Positions 22,963 to 34,149 of a stretch of DNA of 64,000 nucleotides are shown here, piece after piece. The notes beneath the pieces are model-generated. The model made no database searches. It was not told the DNA's origin and was given only the letters and a program-made list of their open reading frames with translations. Source of the stretch: Hypericum androsaemum (taxonomy: Eukaryota; Streptophyta; Magnoliopsida; Malpighiales; Hypericaceae); contig OZ023189.1 of the NCBI GenBank assembly GCA_963995505.1, positions 19,367,495 to 19,431,494 on the forward strand, read 5' to 3'. The position numbers and the translations under genes are program-made. Each line of letters opens with the position of its first letter. Positions within the stretch are counted from its first letter, which is position 1.

Positions 22963-24775
22963 TTATATAAAAACATGATTGAGAACTTTCTCCTTGAGGA
23001 CCTGTTAGATTTTGACATTTTCAGGTATTATATATTTTTCCTTCTTCATGTGTTCTCTGTATTTTAAATTTCTATTTTTGAACGATCCCTAAATTACCTC
23101 CATTAAAAAACCTTTGATATTAGTTACACGCATGCATGCGAACTGATCGGATCTCACCCCGTCAATTTGCTTTGTAGAGCAGAACGGAATTGATTCGTGG
23201 ACCAACAACCCTTTTACATCATCAGCATTCGACGTGGTTGTATTCGAGTGGGAAATTTCCTCGAACAGTTGGAGTGCGTCGGTAACTTCTTTCTTTCTAT
23301 CTTAGAGCCTTTCACGGAACTGCTTCTTTTACCTATATTTTTCTTGGTTTTTTGTATATTCCCGAGTACATTCATTTACGTCGTCCATAAGATTAAAAAA
23401 AGGCAATAAATTAGGAGCGACTTGGATCGGAGCCGTCGATTGTAGTGGGCTCCATATGACGGAATTTTTTTTAGGGTTTTTGGAGTATTTAAAAGGCCAA
23501 AGTACAAGGAAAGCGGCGGTTGTCGATTTCAGCTCCCAATACGCTCCCAAAATCTCTTTTTTCTCAACCAAACTCGCTAGTAAATGCTAATCTCCTTCTC
23601 TCGAGATCTAAATTTTTAAGAGTTCTCCCTAATTTTTAAGCTAAGGAATATCAAGCCTAAATTTTTTTTTGGTCCATAAAAATTGAGGTGGGTTAGCCTA
23701 AACACCGGCGCTATAGACGGCATTGAACTTTGTTACCTCCCAAGCATAATTTTTCTATTTCCTCAAGAGCTGGGAATTGACCCACATACTCTTGAGAAAA
23801 GAGGTAGGAATCGTAGCCATCCTAATTGTAAGTTTTCAAGCCGGTTCTTGGATATGTTGGGATTAACACATTGCTATTTGCAAGCGTGGTGAACTTGTTT
23901 CTTATTGTGGAAGATCCACTGGGCATAGCACGCACGACTATCATGTTATGACACGTTGGTAAAGTCAAAATCTGTGCAATCTTCATCCCGATGAGTCTCG
24001 TTTGAGAGGGCGAGCGTGTTGAGATTGCCTAGTTGTAAGATTGGTGAACTTATCTATAAGTGTGAAATTCGCCTATGAGATTTTAAATGGTATTAGAGTC
24101 AATTGCTCATACGAGACCTGTGACCCATTGTTGTTGCCTACATGGCATGTTGGCGAAATAAGGCTCGTGTAAATTTCGTTCCGATGAGTTTTGTTTGAGA
24201 TGGCGTGTTGAGATTACAATATTACTTGTTGTAATTTTGTATTATAATTTGGTTTGGACAAGAAAATTTTACCAACTCTCGTTGGTTCCCATATACTTTG
24301 CTTGAATTGGATGATAGAAAAAGTGAAAAGAAATAAAATGGGTTGGAGGTTTATTCTTTCCTAGATTTATGATCAATCATATAAAGTTCATTCTCACGTT
24401 TGAGTGACAATCCCAAAATTTTATGGTGACAACCATTCACTTTTAACCAAATTCATTCAATTTTGTATTCCCATCTTTCTCAATTCCTTTTGAAAATCTC
24501 TAGCAAGAATTTGTATTTGACACTGATTTGAAACCTTGTTTTGTTATTCACAATACTATTTCAAAATACCATTTAGTTGACTCAATGCCCATCTTTGCAT
24601 GGTTTAATATGCCAACAACTTCTATCATCAAACATAATTGCTATCTTAATATTTTGCTTCTATATATCTAATCATCGTGCCTTTATTTGCTTTTCCAGGT
24701 GATTGTTGCTGAAGTGAAGATATTGCATTTCTTACTTAATAAACTTGACAAGCGCATCAAAATCCCAGCAGCAGG
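22963..24775. other. Intergenic region and probable leader of the SUVR-like gene
   Basis: A TATA-like tatttaaaagg (23486-23496) precedes a possible leader exon (about 23515-23579) with a weak donor (gtaaat), and an acceptor (ttttccag) ends near 24699, 76 bases before the SET gene ATG. The stretch 23890-24240 contains two ~85-bp direct copies of a block with gatgagt and gtttgaga, and tggtattagagtc, a decayed tRNA-Met primer-binding-like motif, so part of this is an old LTR-retrotransposon remnant. No other gene seen. Confidence 0.4.
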
Positions 24776-26529
24776 ATGGAAGTTGCCGTGCAGAAGAAGT
24801 ATCAGGATTACGTGCGAGACCTGGCAAAAGGGCAAGAGAAAGTTGAGATTCCACTGGTGAAGGGATCAAGATATGGAAGCCTGGATCTTCCAAGCTTCAT
24901 GTACATAAAGAGCAACATGGTCTACAAAGCTGCACATATAGATTTTTCTCTTGCGCGTATATCAGAGGACCACTGCTGTCTCAAATGCAGCCAAGATTGC
25001 CTCTCCTCGGATTTGACATGTCGATGTGCAGCAGAGACAAAGGGCGAGTTCGCGTATACACAGGAAGGGTTGCTCAAGGAAGACTTTTTGGACGAATGTC
25101 TTGCCATGGTCCAACAACCTGAGAAGAAGCACATGTTCTACTGCGAGATCTGCCCTCTGAACAATGACTTGCAGCAGCAGATGCCAGGTAGGAAGGTTAT
25201 ACCCTGTGAAGGCCATGTAAGCAGGAAGTTCATTAAGGAATGCTGGTATAGATGTGGTTGCAGCAAGAAGTGTGGCAATCGTGTCGTCCAGCAGGGTATA
25301 CGAGTGAATTTGCAGGTCCGGACATTATCTCGCTGTTCAAAAGCTACCTTTCATTAAGATGATCCTACATCAAAGTAATATTATTAAAGTGATCATTATC
25401 TTTTACATCACGTTAAATTCGTCTTCAATGGCTTGTGAAGGTGTTTGCAACACCTGATGGCAAGGGATGGGGCGTCCGAGCTTTGCAAGCACTGAAGAAA
25501 GGCACCTTCGTGTGCGAGTACGTCGGGGAGATAGTGACCAACCTGGAGCTCTATGAGCGGAACAATGAAAGAGCTGCCAGAAAGCAGAGGCATTTCTACC
25601 CAGTACTCCTGGATGCAGATTGGGGATCCGAGAGGATTCTCAAGGACGAGGAAGCTCTTTGCTTGGATGCCACGGAATTTGGAAACATTGGCAGGTTTAT
25701 CAACCACAGGTACTCGGACCATGTTTTTACTCTTTCACTGTCTCTGCTTTTTCAACAAGATCAGTGGTTTCAAATTAAAATGAAATTGCGTTTTTAATCT
25801 GACCGACTGCTTTTAGTTCGAGTATGATTGAAATAGAAGAGCATAAGTGCGACATTATTATCCATATCAAGTTCTTAGTGTAGCTGTATTGTCAATATTT
25901 GAATTCAAGACTTCTGGTTGAGCTCGAATAATCTCTCTTACTAATTAGTTCTACGTTTTGGGTGGTAGTATTAGAGAGAGATTATTATTAAGAGAAGCAA
26001 CTAGTCGTTTTTCACTATCTCACCCATAATCCATTATATGTGTTGGATGTCACAGATGCTTCGACGCCAACTTGGTTGAGATCCCAGTGGAAATGGAGAC
26101 ACCGGATCATCATTACTACCATGTCTGTACTTAAAAAAAGTTCATTTCTTCTATTCTTGTACCCTCTTATGATTTCATTGCCTCTTTCTTTCGCTTGCAT
26201 TCGGAAATATTTACACTCTTTTAATCTTTTTCTTCTCACTCAGTTGGCATTTTTCGCAAGTAGAGATGTTAAGCCAATGGAAGAATTGACATGGGTGAGT
26301 GTATTTTTCTCGAGCATTTTTGTTATTGGAATACCTAATATCTAGACAATCAGTAGATCAACTGATTCATGTTTAAGTAAAATTTGAAAGGTATTGAATA
26401 ATTACTATTTCATGGTAACATTTTATTTTCTTTTTGCAGGACTACGGTATTCGTTTCGATGATAAATACCACCCGATCAAAGCCTTCAGATGCAAATGTG
26501 GAAGTTCAGGTTGTCGTGACCGGCAATAG
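24776..26529 (+). CDS. SUVR-type histone-lysine N-methyltransferase (pre-SET, SET, post-SET), short form
   Basis: Five exons (24776-25315, 25441-25709, 26056-26122, 26244-26294, 26440-26529) join in frame to 338 residues. Pre-SET cysteine cluster: CCLKCSQDCLS, CRCAAE, CEICPLNN, CGCSKKCGNRVVQ (residues ~60-175). SET: GKGWGVRALQALKKGTFVCE, YVGEIVTN, FGNIGRFINHRCFDANL, HYYHLAFFASRDVKPMEELTW, DYGI; the NHR and Tyr motifs that bind S-adenosylmethionine and lysine are intact. Post-SET: CKCGSSGCRD. The spacing matches Arabidopsis SUVR1/2/4, nuclear enzymes acting on H3K9. SUVR proteins normally have several hundred more N-terminal residues including a WIYLD domain. Here an in-frame TGA at 24746 sits just before the first ATG, so this copy lacks that part or gains it from an exon I cannot see. 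Confidence 0.88.
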
Positions 26530-26930
26530 CAAATAGATAAATAAAAGTTCAACATTCTTTAACAATGATCGAGTTGTTTTAGCAATTGGAAAGTAATAGT
26601 GGTATCACAGGTTTGACTTTTTTTGGATAAATGGATGAGTCGTATGATATTCCACCTCTGTGAAGAAAAGCCAAAAGAATAACATGACACGACTGTTTGA
26701 GGTAAATGAATGTCTAGAAAAAGACATCACACAATGGCAACCCATTTTCTAGCCTAAATCAAATCTGATAACAAAAGTCCTACTCGACTCTAACTTGATG
26801 GTATAAAAAAACTAAAGATGTTTATAGAAGGATAAACTAAATAAACCCACGAGCGGTAGTAGTCAGTACAATTAGCGAGTAAAACTGCAGAAAAATTTCT
26901 AAGCATATATACAATTACTGTTAATGCTTT
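26530..26930. other. Convergent 3' flanks of the SUVR-like and DCAF8-like genes
   Basis: About 400 bases between two converging stop codons. It probably holds both 3' UTRs; no separate feature seen. Confidence 0.5.
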
Positions 26931-29900
26931 CTATCCAAACAAGTCTTGGCGACTTGCAGCATCATCTCCATCATCGGAGTCGTCGCTGTGAGCGTGCAGC
27001 ATCCACATAAGCTCCCGGAGTTCCCTGCTCGTAGCGGAGCTACCTTCATCGTCCTCCACGCCACTCCTCTGCCTTTGCAATGAGAATAACTGCATCAAGA
27101 GGTCCTGTGGAGAAGCTACTCGGTAGATCCAGCTTCTACTCTTTGGTTTCAGCTGAACAAATAAAGCCGGAATCAGAATCATCAGTTGCATCATCAATAT
27201 AATCTCCAACAGAACTACCATTGCTATCATCATCATCATCATCGTCGTCGTCGTCATCATCATCGCTATCATAGCTGTCTTCATCAATCTGATCTGCCTC
27301 ATACACATCATACTCCTCGTCATCGATTAAACTACCACCATCATACGAGAAAAGATTCTCATCGTAGGCATCATCAATGAAAAGGTGAACGCCGTGACGC
27401 ATCATGACCTTTCCCAAACAAGGAATAGCACAATAATTAGTTCCTTCACGGCCTAGCTATTTCTGTACACAGTTATTATTAGCGAATCCATGTCAACTGG
27501 CCATCAGATTGCTAATATCAGCTCAAGTGTTACCATCGTATCAGCACATCCCACGACAATTAGAAGATCCCAAAACAAAAATACAGAGAATGTTGGTCCA
27601 CGTGAAATTGACTATAAAAAAAACTATAAATGCAGAGCTTAAAAAAGGAAGTCAAACTAAGTACCTTCTCAATATTGGTTGGCAATTTAGCTCTTTCAAG
27701 AGCCTTTGGCGTCCATATCTTAATGTCACTCTCAATTCCACTGCTAGCAATCGTTGAAGTATGAGGATGAGGCTCTGTGCAGTTCACAACATGCTTATCT
27801 GCCTCCATCACACGAATGAGCTCCCCACCCTTCTTCTTCCATATGAATATCCTGCCACAATCAGACCCACTCATCACGTACTCAGATCCTGGACCAAAGA
27901 AGCTGACACCTTTTACAGTCGCACAGTTGCGATGCCCCTTGTAAACTTGGGGCTCAGCTTTCTCATCGACATCCATGCTCGACGGAGATGTCGTGACACC
28001 CGGTCCCACTTCACTAGAATCACTACTAATAGAAAGTGGAGAGGATGGCATAGGATTGGGCCCCAATCCCATTTCGGGCATGAAAAGATAGATAAACTCT
28101 TCATTATATGATACTAGAAGCTCGCCCTTGTCTAAAAATGACAATCCTGTAATCCCGACACCCGAGTCACCAATCAAATGGGAAGGGCAGAAGTAATCTG
28201 CAGGCTGACCAAAATCAGAAGATGGAGTCCACCGATACTTGCGCATATCATAAAGTCGGGTATATTCATCACCCCCTGCAGCTGCAAAGAGATTTGGGTT
28301 CCTTGGATTGATTGAAATAGCATTCAAATTGATAGAAGGCAAGAATCCCCTGCTATCACTGATTGGTTGGCAAGTGAAGAGTTGCGTAGTAGCCCCAGTC
28401 CTGAGATCAAACTGAAAAGGCAGTGGGCATATCCGGATTCAAAATGTCGGCTAACAAACATTTACGCTAGAACCTTCTTCTTTTTCCGGAAAGAACAATA
28501 GAACCATTGATCAAGGTGAAAGGAAAAAAACAGCACAATAAAACTACACTATTTTGCAAAGACAAACAACAAATAACATAGCTGCTCTCCACCTTCTTGA
28601 TGTGTGACTACAAGTAACACTGCAAGTATTTTGGAAAGCAAAAGAATGTGAACTCTCCCGTAACCTTTTATGATGATATAAAAAATTTATCCTAGCCTAG
28701 TAGCTTGCTTCTTGAGCTTTATTATTGTTCTTCTACCCTTGCTTTGTTTTAGGTTTTTCTCTGTTTCTGAGGTCCGCGGTAGGAACTTGTCATAACCTAA
28801 TCCTTAATCACATGCACTTTTCAACTCATCATTCCATTTCCTCACCGGAAATTGCATTTCATCACTCATAATAAGCCTTAGAGTTTTGTAAATTAGCACA
28901 ATGTAATAAGGGTAACTAGGACTCACATGTTGCACCAGTCCATCTTCACCACAAGTATAGAAGATATTGGAGCTGCCAGGTTCAATGGCCAACTTATGTG
29001 CTCGGCCTTCATGACTCCCAAGTAAATGAGTCTCCACTTGGCCACGCTCTAGGATGCGGGCATGTCGAACCTAGGATTTGAGAGAAGATTACATTAAGAG
29101 CTTTAACAAAACATGCGTAAGCAGGGAGAAAACAAAATCTATTTCCAGAGTGGCAAAAGGAGCAAGGAATAAAACAGTGATAAAATATGGAGAAAGTTGC
29201 TAAGCACAGAAGAAAAATTCAGTGTCCCACAAGCTCATATCCCTCAAGTTAGTTAATAATGCATAGTTGAATACTCATTGCTTTCTCCTCTTTGACTTTG
29301 ATCCGGTTTTGAGCAAAGAAATGTCTAAACAAAAAGCAACCGTAGATAAAAACTATCCATTTACAACCAATATAAATAGTAGTAGATACAGGGTACAACA
29401 AAATGCTGTTCCTTATTATCAGTAAAAAAACGCAGATGATTTACCTGACCATCAGCAGCACAAGTAACAATGCTTCTATCATCGGTGAAGGGCATAAATT
29501 TGGCTTGAAAGACATTGTCATCGTGACCCGAATGAAAAGACAGCTTGCAATGCCCGGTCTCCCAGTCCCAGAGAAAGACCTGCCGATCATCAGAACCCGA
29601 GACTAGAACATCACCACCCGCATTGAAGCTAATCGTGTTGACACACCCTCGGTGCTTCTCCAACTTCCTGTAGAGGTCAAGCCTAAGCACCAAATCCTGA
29701 AATCCATAAACCAAATTCATGTCAACATCGAACTCCAATCCACTCCACTCCTACCAACCCAACACGGCCACAGCGCTTCAGACCATTCCGAGACCCCACA
29801 AAAAAAAACTTAAGTCTTTGGAGGAACCCAGAAACAGTGTCTCCGAAGTAAACGCAAAGACGGAGACTTTACTGAGAATCCAGCACCACAAGAGCTGTTG

Positions 29901-30191
29901 GAGCATAAAAACCCTTCCTTTTCCTCAGAATCATTCTTCTTTTTTCCGACCAAGTTCTGGTTTGAGGAAAATTAGCTCACCGGATCAAACTAACTAGACA
30001 CTAATCACAATTCTGCATAAATCAACGACAACAGAAAAAGACCCGGGGGGGGGGGGGGGGGGGGTGGCAACCTGAGAGGCGGCGAGGCGGTGGGCGAAGT
30101 TGCGAGTGGAGAGGAGGCCGACCTCCCTCTTCCAGACATCAACCACCGCTTTATCCAGGTCGCTGTCTTCTCGCCTTCCCCTCTTCTTCAT
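26931..30191 (-). CDS. DCAF8-like WD40 protein (CUL4-DDB1 ligase substrate receptor)
   Basis: Exons in transcript order: 30072-30191, 29445-29696, 28927-29070, 27665-28411, then from 27408 down to the stop at 26931. The first four give 421 residues from MKKRGRRED with WD40 blades (HRGCVNTISFNAGGDVLVSG, DDRQVFLWDW; GHDDNVFQAKFMPFTDD; NLFAAAGGDEYTRLYDMR; GPGSEYVMSGSDCGRIFIWK; IASSGIESDIKIW). VQHFDLR and TRLYDMR fit the WDxR motif by which such proteins bind DDB1. The last exon begins VMMRHGVHLFIDDAYDENLF and encodes an acidic run of about 13 Asp, then GDYIDDATDDSDSGF. The conserved-looking end (PKSRSWIYRVASPQDLLMQL to SRQDLFG) is in the +1 frame. A short 58-base intron with a weak donor (gttggag, near 27211) and acceptor tgttcag would restore it; otherwise this is a frameshift. 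Confidence 0.85.
30045..30064. repeat. Run of 20 G next to a splice donor
   Basis: Twenty consecutive G on the plus strand, C20 in the DCAF8-like transcript, beginning 9 bases inside intron 1 after the donor GTTGCC. Length is probably polymorphic and prone to sequencing error. Confidence 0.95.
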
Positions 30192-30192
30192 C

Positions 30193-30213
30193 CTCTCTCT
30201 CTCTCTCTCTCTC
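30193..30213. repeat. (CT)n microsatellite in the DCAF8-like leader
   Basis: Uninterrupted CT dinucleotides immediately upstream of the ATG on the minus strand, so GA repeats in the transcript leader. Such tracts are frequent in plant 5' UTRs and core promoters. Confidence 0.85.
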
Positions 30214-30229
30214 CAGAAATTGGGAACCG

Positions 30230-31211
30230 TATCAGAAGAGAATAAATAGTTTTAAGGAAAGTTTGTGAAGGGCAATTTTTTTTGTCAAATGTATTTTTTT
30301 TTCTCTCTCTCTAATTTTTTTTTATGTATGAAAGGGACTGTCTCATCGTGTAATTGTTATGGTTTTAATTGAATTGTTTATTTTAATGAGAGAGGGAGTA
30401 AATGCTAAATACTACACTTAATAAAATATCACGAGATACATAATTGACTACTTTGTATTCAGTGGAACTTTTTTTCTGAGAAGGTAATTCGGTGGAACTT
30501 AGAGTTTAGCTTTTTATCAATAGCACTCGATTAATATATATTCATTTTAAAAAGAAGATTAACATATATTTTAATTATCAAAAAAATAAATCTAACTAGT
30601 AATAGGATTGTTATAGTTAAACAAAAAAAATCTAATTCAGTTTAACTAGTTTATCACTTTAAAAATATCTTATTTGACTCTGACTTAGATTAACAATAGT
30701 GTCTAAATATAACATAGTATCAACCATAAAATCTGTATTAGAATAAAATGTAGTACACAATTTTGTTGCCAGTAATTTTAAGGAGGCTTCATTTGGAGAT
30801 CTTAAATTTTTGGCAAAACAGTTATTGTTTCAAGAAATTGATTAATCATGATAATTTAGTATTGTTTAATTCTTTCAATTTTCAGGATTTTTTTATTAAG
30901 AATAGTGTCTAAATAAATCAGGACGATTGAGGGGTGAGATGTGAGTTTTTTACATGTGGCAATTTTGTTAATTTTGGGTAACATCAGGCGTATTTTTAGC
31001 ACTTGAAATGGTGATTAGCCGAAAAAGTGGTCAGAAATTTTTGGTCTAGGAAATAATCATTTAATTTTACAAACACCAGCTCTAATTAATCTATTTCTTG
31101 AAACGCCAGGAATCTACAACTATTTTAGTCCTAAATTTTTTCGTTAGAACAACCCTTCATTTCTAATCCCTTTTTTTAGGGGTGTCTAATCGCTTGTTGG
31201 CCATTTCGATG
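30230..31211. other. Upstream flank of the DCAF8-like gene, AT-rich
   Basis: Promoter region of the minus-strand gene followed by AT-rich sequence. It includes the dispersed repeat at 30450-30830. No gene seen. Confidence 0.5.
30450..30830 (+). repeat. Dispersed repeat, second copy at 63479-64000
   Basis: Shared blocks in the same order: actttgtattcag, ggaacttagagttta, a middle AT-rich part with interruptions, then atcaaccataaaatc, tagtacacaattttgt and aattttaag. The copy at the right edge is interrupted by a 240-bp MITE. Origin unknown, probably an old transposon. Confidence 0.75.
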
Positions 31212-32611
31212 GTTGTTCAAAACTTTCTTAAGGTGCATGAATAAAAAAGGACCAGAAACGATCTTCACTGACTAGGATGCAGCAATATCTAATGCCATCG
31301 AGTCTGAGCTGCCAAATACGTACCATTGTCTCTGTACGTGGCATATACTAGAGAACGCGAAGAAACATCTTAGTCGTCTATACACATCTAAGGTAGCAAA
31401 TTCGTTCCTTTATATGATAAATGAGGTAGACGATGAGGAAGAGTTTAATTATGAATAGAATCTCATGATACAAGAGTGTTTCAACTCTGTTGGACACAAA
31501 TGGCTGAATACAATACACAAATTAAGAAAAAAATGGTCATCTGCATGGGTTAAGCAACACTTCACCGCTGGGATGGTCACAACACAAGTTGTTGAATCCT
31601 TCAACAGCATTATAAGGCAGTATCTACAACCCGAATACAACCTCCTACAGTTCTTCACACATTTTAACCATCTTTTGGATGGCAGAAGGCATGAAGTAGC
31701 TAAGGCCAACTATGACTCCAAGGATAAGAGGCACAACAACAAAAATAGATGCAACCAATTACTAAATTCAGCGGAAGTCTATACACATTGCATGTATGAA
31801 AAGTTTCATGAATAATATGATCAATCTGCTGCCTACATGATAGAGCTACAATGGGACAACCAACATCTCACAGGTATGCTCTATCACTGCCCTGACTGTT
31901 GTGTTATGATTTAATGGTTTGTTCTGCCATGCTTAAATGATTTGTTCTTTGATGATTAGATGGTCTTTATTAATACCATGTGCAGATCACATTAGACACT
32001 ACAATGTCTACACACTTTCGAAGGAAGACCCTTTAGTTAAGCTAGATGAGAGAATGGTGCAGTTTCACAAGTCACAAATAATACTCACATGCACATGCCG
32101 CTTGTATGAAATAGTTGGACTATTTTGCAAACACATATTAATAGTCATGGGGGCTTTGAGATTCTTAGGAGAAGAAGAATTCAGAGAGCTGCCTAACCAT
32201 TATGTTATGAAAAGGTGGACAGTAAAAGCAAAGGATGGACTGGAGGAATCCGAGCTCCCTTTAAGAAGCAGTCAGAAAAGTAACAACAACGAAAGCTTCA
32301 ATAAAGTAAAATGCAAGCTACTGGAGCTGGCAGATGAAGCCTTGTTGGATGCCCAGAATATCAATATTTTGGAAGAGCTAATTGTTACTGCGAGATATCA
32401 AATTCGACAACGTAGAGAAGCTCAAACACAATCAGCGCAACCGAATGACTTTCAGACATCAACATCTCAACAACTTGGCAAAACTTTAAAGATGAGAGAG
32501 AATCCAAGGAAGTCAAAGAATAGAATAAAGAGTAAAAATGAGATCGGACGGATGAACAAAAAGGTAAAGTACAAATGTTTGGCGATAGACTTGAATAATC
32601 CTGCCCAATAA
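31212..32611 (+). pseudogene. FAR1-like / MULE transposase, degenerate
   Basis: Starts within WLFKTFL, continues KKGPETIFTD then a TAG stop, DAAISNAIESELPNTYHC and CTWHILENAKKHL: the Asp of FTD and the C-x2-H helix belong to the MULE transposase (DDE) domain shared with FAR1/FHY3-derived proteins. After an in-frame stop near 31458 come WSSAWVKQHFTAGMVTTQVV and ESFNSIIRQYL. Past a probable intron (about 31873-31985) a SWIM zinc finger appears: CTCRLYEIVGLFCKHILIVM with the CxC...CxH ligands. The end is Lys/Arg-rich (KNRIKSKNEIG) and closes in LAIDLNNPAQ. N-terminal zinc finger and first part of the catalytic domain are absent. It is the likely transposase of the large element that also holds the ULP1-like gene. 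Confidence 0.82.
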
Positions 32612-32699
32612 CAAGATTTTTTATATGTTTATGTTCATTCCCATACATTCTGATACTGTGGATACATTGATTAATGACATTACTATTCTTTTAATACAG

Positions 32700-33480
32700 T
32701 GGGCTGTTCTTTAATAATCAAATAGTTTGCTATGTTATGATTTAATGGTTTGCTATGTCACGATTCGATGGTTTGTTATGTTACGATTCAATGGTTTGCT
32801 ATGTTACAATTCAATGGTTTGTTATTTTACGATTCAATGGTTTACTAGGTTATGATTTAATGGTTTGGTATGTTACGATTCAATGGTTAGGTATGCGATG
32901 ATATAATGGTTGGCTTTTTTACAATACAATGATAAGGGGCTTAGGGCTAGAATTGAACAAACACTTAGCGATAGACTCAAACATTCCTGCCCAATAACAA
33001 ACATAATAAAGATATTTAATGTTTCGTCTTTCAAGGTTCAGTGGTTTGCTATGTTACGATTCAATGGTTTGCTATGTTACGATTTAATGGTTTGCTATGT
33101 CACGATTCGATAGTTTGTTATGTTACGATTCAATGGTTTGCTATGTTACAATTCAATAGTTTGTTATTTTACGATTCAATGATTTACTAAGTTACGATTT
33201 AATAGTTTGGTATGTTACGATTCAATGGTTAGGTATGCGATGATATAATGGTTGGATTTTTTACAATACAATAATAAGGGACTTAGGGATAGAATTGAAC
33301 AAACACTTAGCGATAGACTCAAACATTCCTGTCCAATAACAAACATAACAAAGATATTTAATGTTTCTTCTCTCAAGGTTCAGTGGTTTGCTATGTTACG
33401 ATTCAATGGTTTACTATGCTACGATTCAATAGTTTGCTATGTTACGATTCAATAGTTTGCTATATTACGATTAGACACCG
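32700..33480 (+). repeat. Tandem array of ~23-bp units in a 342-bp higher-order repeat
   Basis: The unit resembles aatggtttgctatgttacg plus attc, repeated with variation. A larger block recurs with an exact offset of 342 bases (for example ataatg at 32903 and 33245). The larger block includes a degenerate copy of the transposase 3' end (tagcgatagactcaaa...cctgcccaataacaa, compare 32581-32612). Single copies of the same unit also occur inside introns at 31893-31970 and 37090-37215. Confidence 0.88.
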
Positions 33481-34149
33481 TCCAATGGCTTGTTATATTA
33501 CATCAGAAGCACACAAAATCTATAGATCTGTAATATCAATTCGAATAAACCGTGGATATGTTTAGCATAATAACTAGGTGCATGTTCAACAATAGTTCGA
33601 CCGAAAAAGTGTATAACAGGGACAACGTTTAACCGTGGAGTATCACAATTATTTAAACCCCTTCTTCCTGCCTTTAGACCCTCTCCATTTCATGGCGGCT
33701 TGCACAACCAATGACAACACAAGATTATCAGGATGCACCACCATTGTCTTCAACATATTCTTCCTGTGCTCAATGAGAAATGCACTTGTCTTCCAATTCC
33801 TTGTGTACATTGGATCAATCTCATTCAATGGCCAGCGTTTGGTGTATAGTTCACAGAAGAGGGATGCATATACTCCACAACTTCGGGTGTCGGGTTGCTT
33901 CGGAATATTATGCAAGATCCTGAATTCATATTCTTCAGCATTTACTTCACTGAAATCACTCAGAAAGTAAATAAAAAGACCAAAAATCTTCTGTGCGTGG
34001 TTGATCAACTCCTCCTCCTTCTGTTCAACATTCATGTTGTCTAAGACAAAACAACCTTTCGTGGCAACATCGATCACGAACACAGAAAAGTGATCAACGT
34101 GGAACCATGGGAAGATCCACTGTCAACGAAGCAGAAACGAAAATAAAAA

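Noticed and set aside
27186..27380. Plus-strand His-rich open frame
   Set aside because: It is the complement of the Asp-coding GAT/GAC run of the minus-strand WD40 gene.
32700..33480. A CRISPR-like array because of regular ~23-bp repeats
   Set aside because: Plant nuclear context, degenerate units without unique spacers, and origin from a transposon gene tail.
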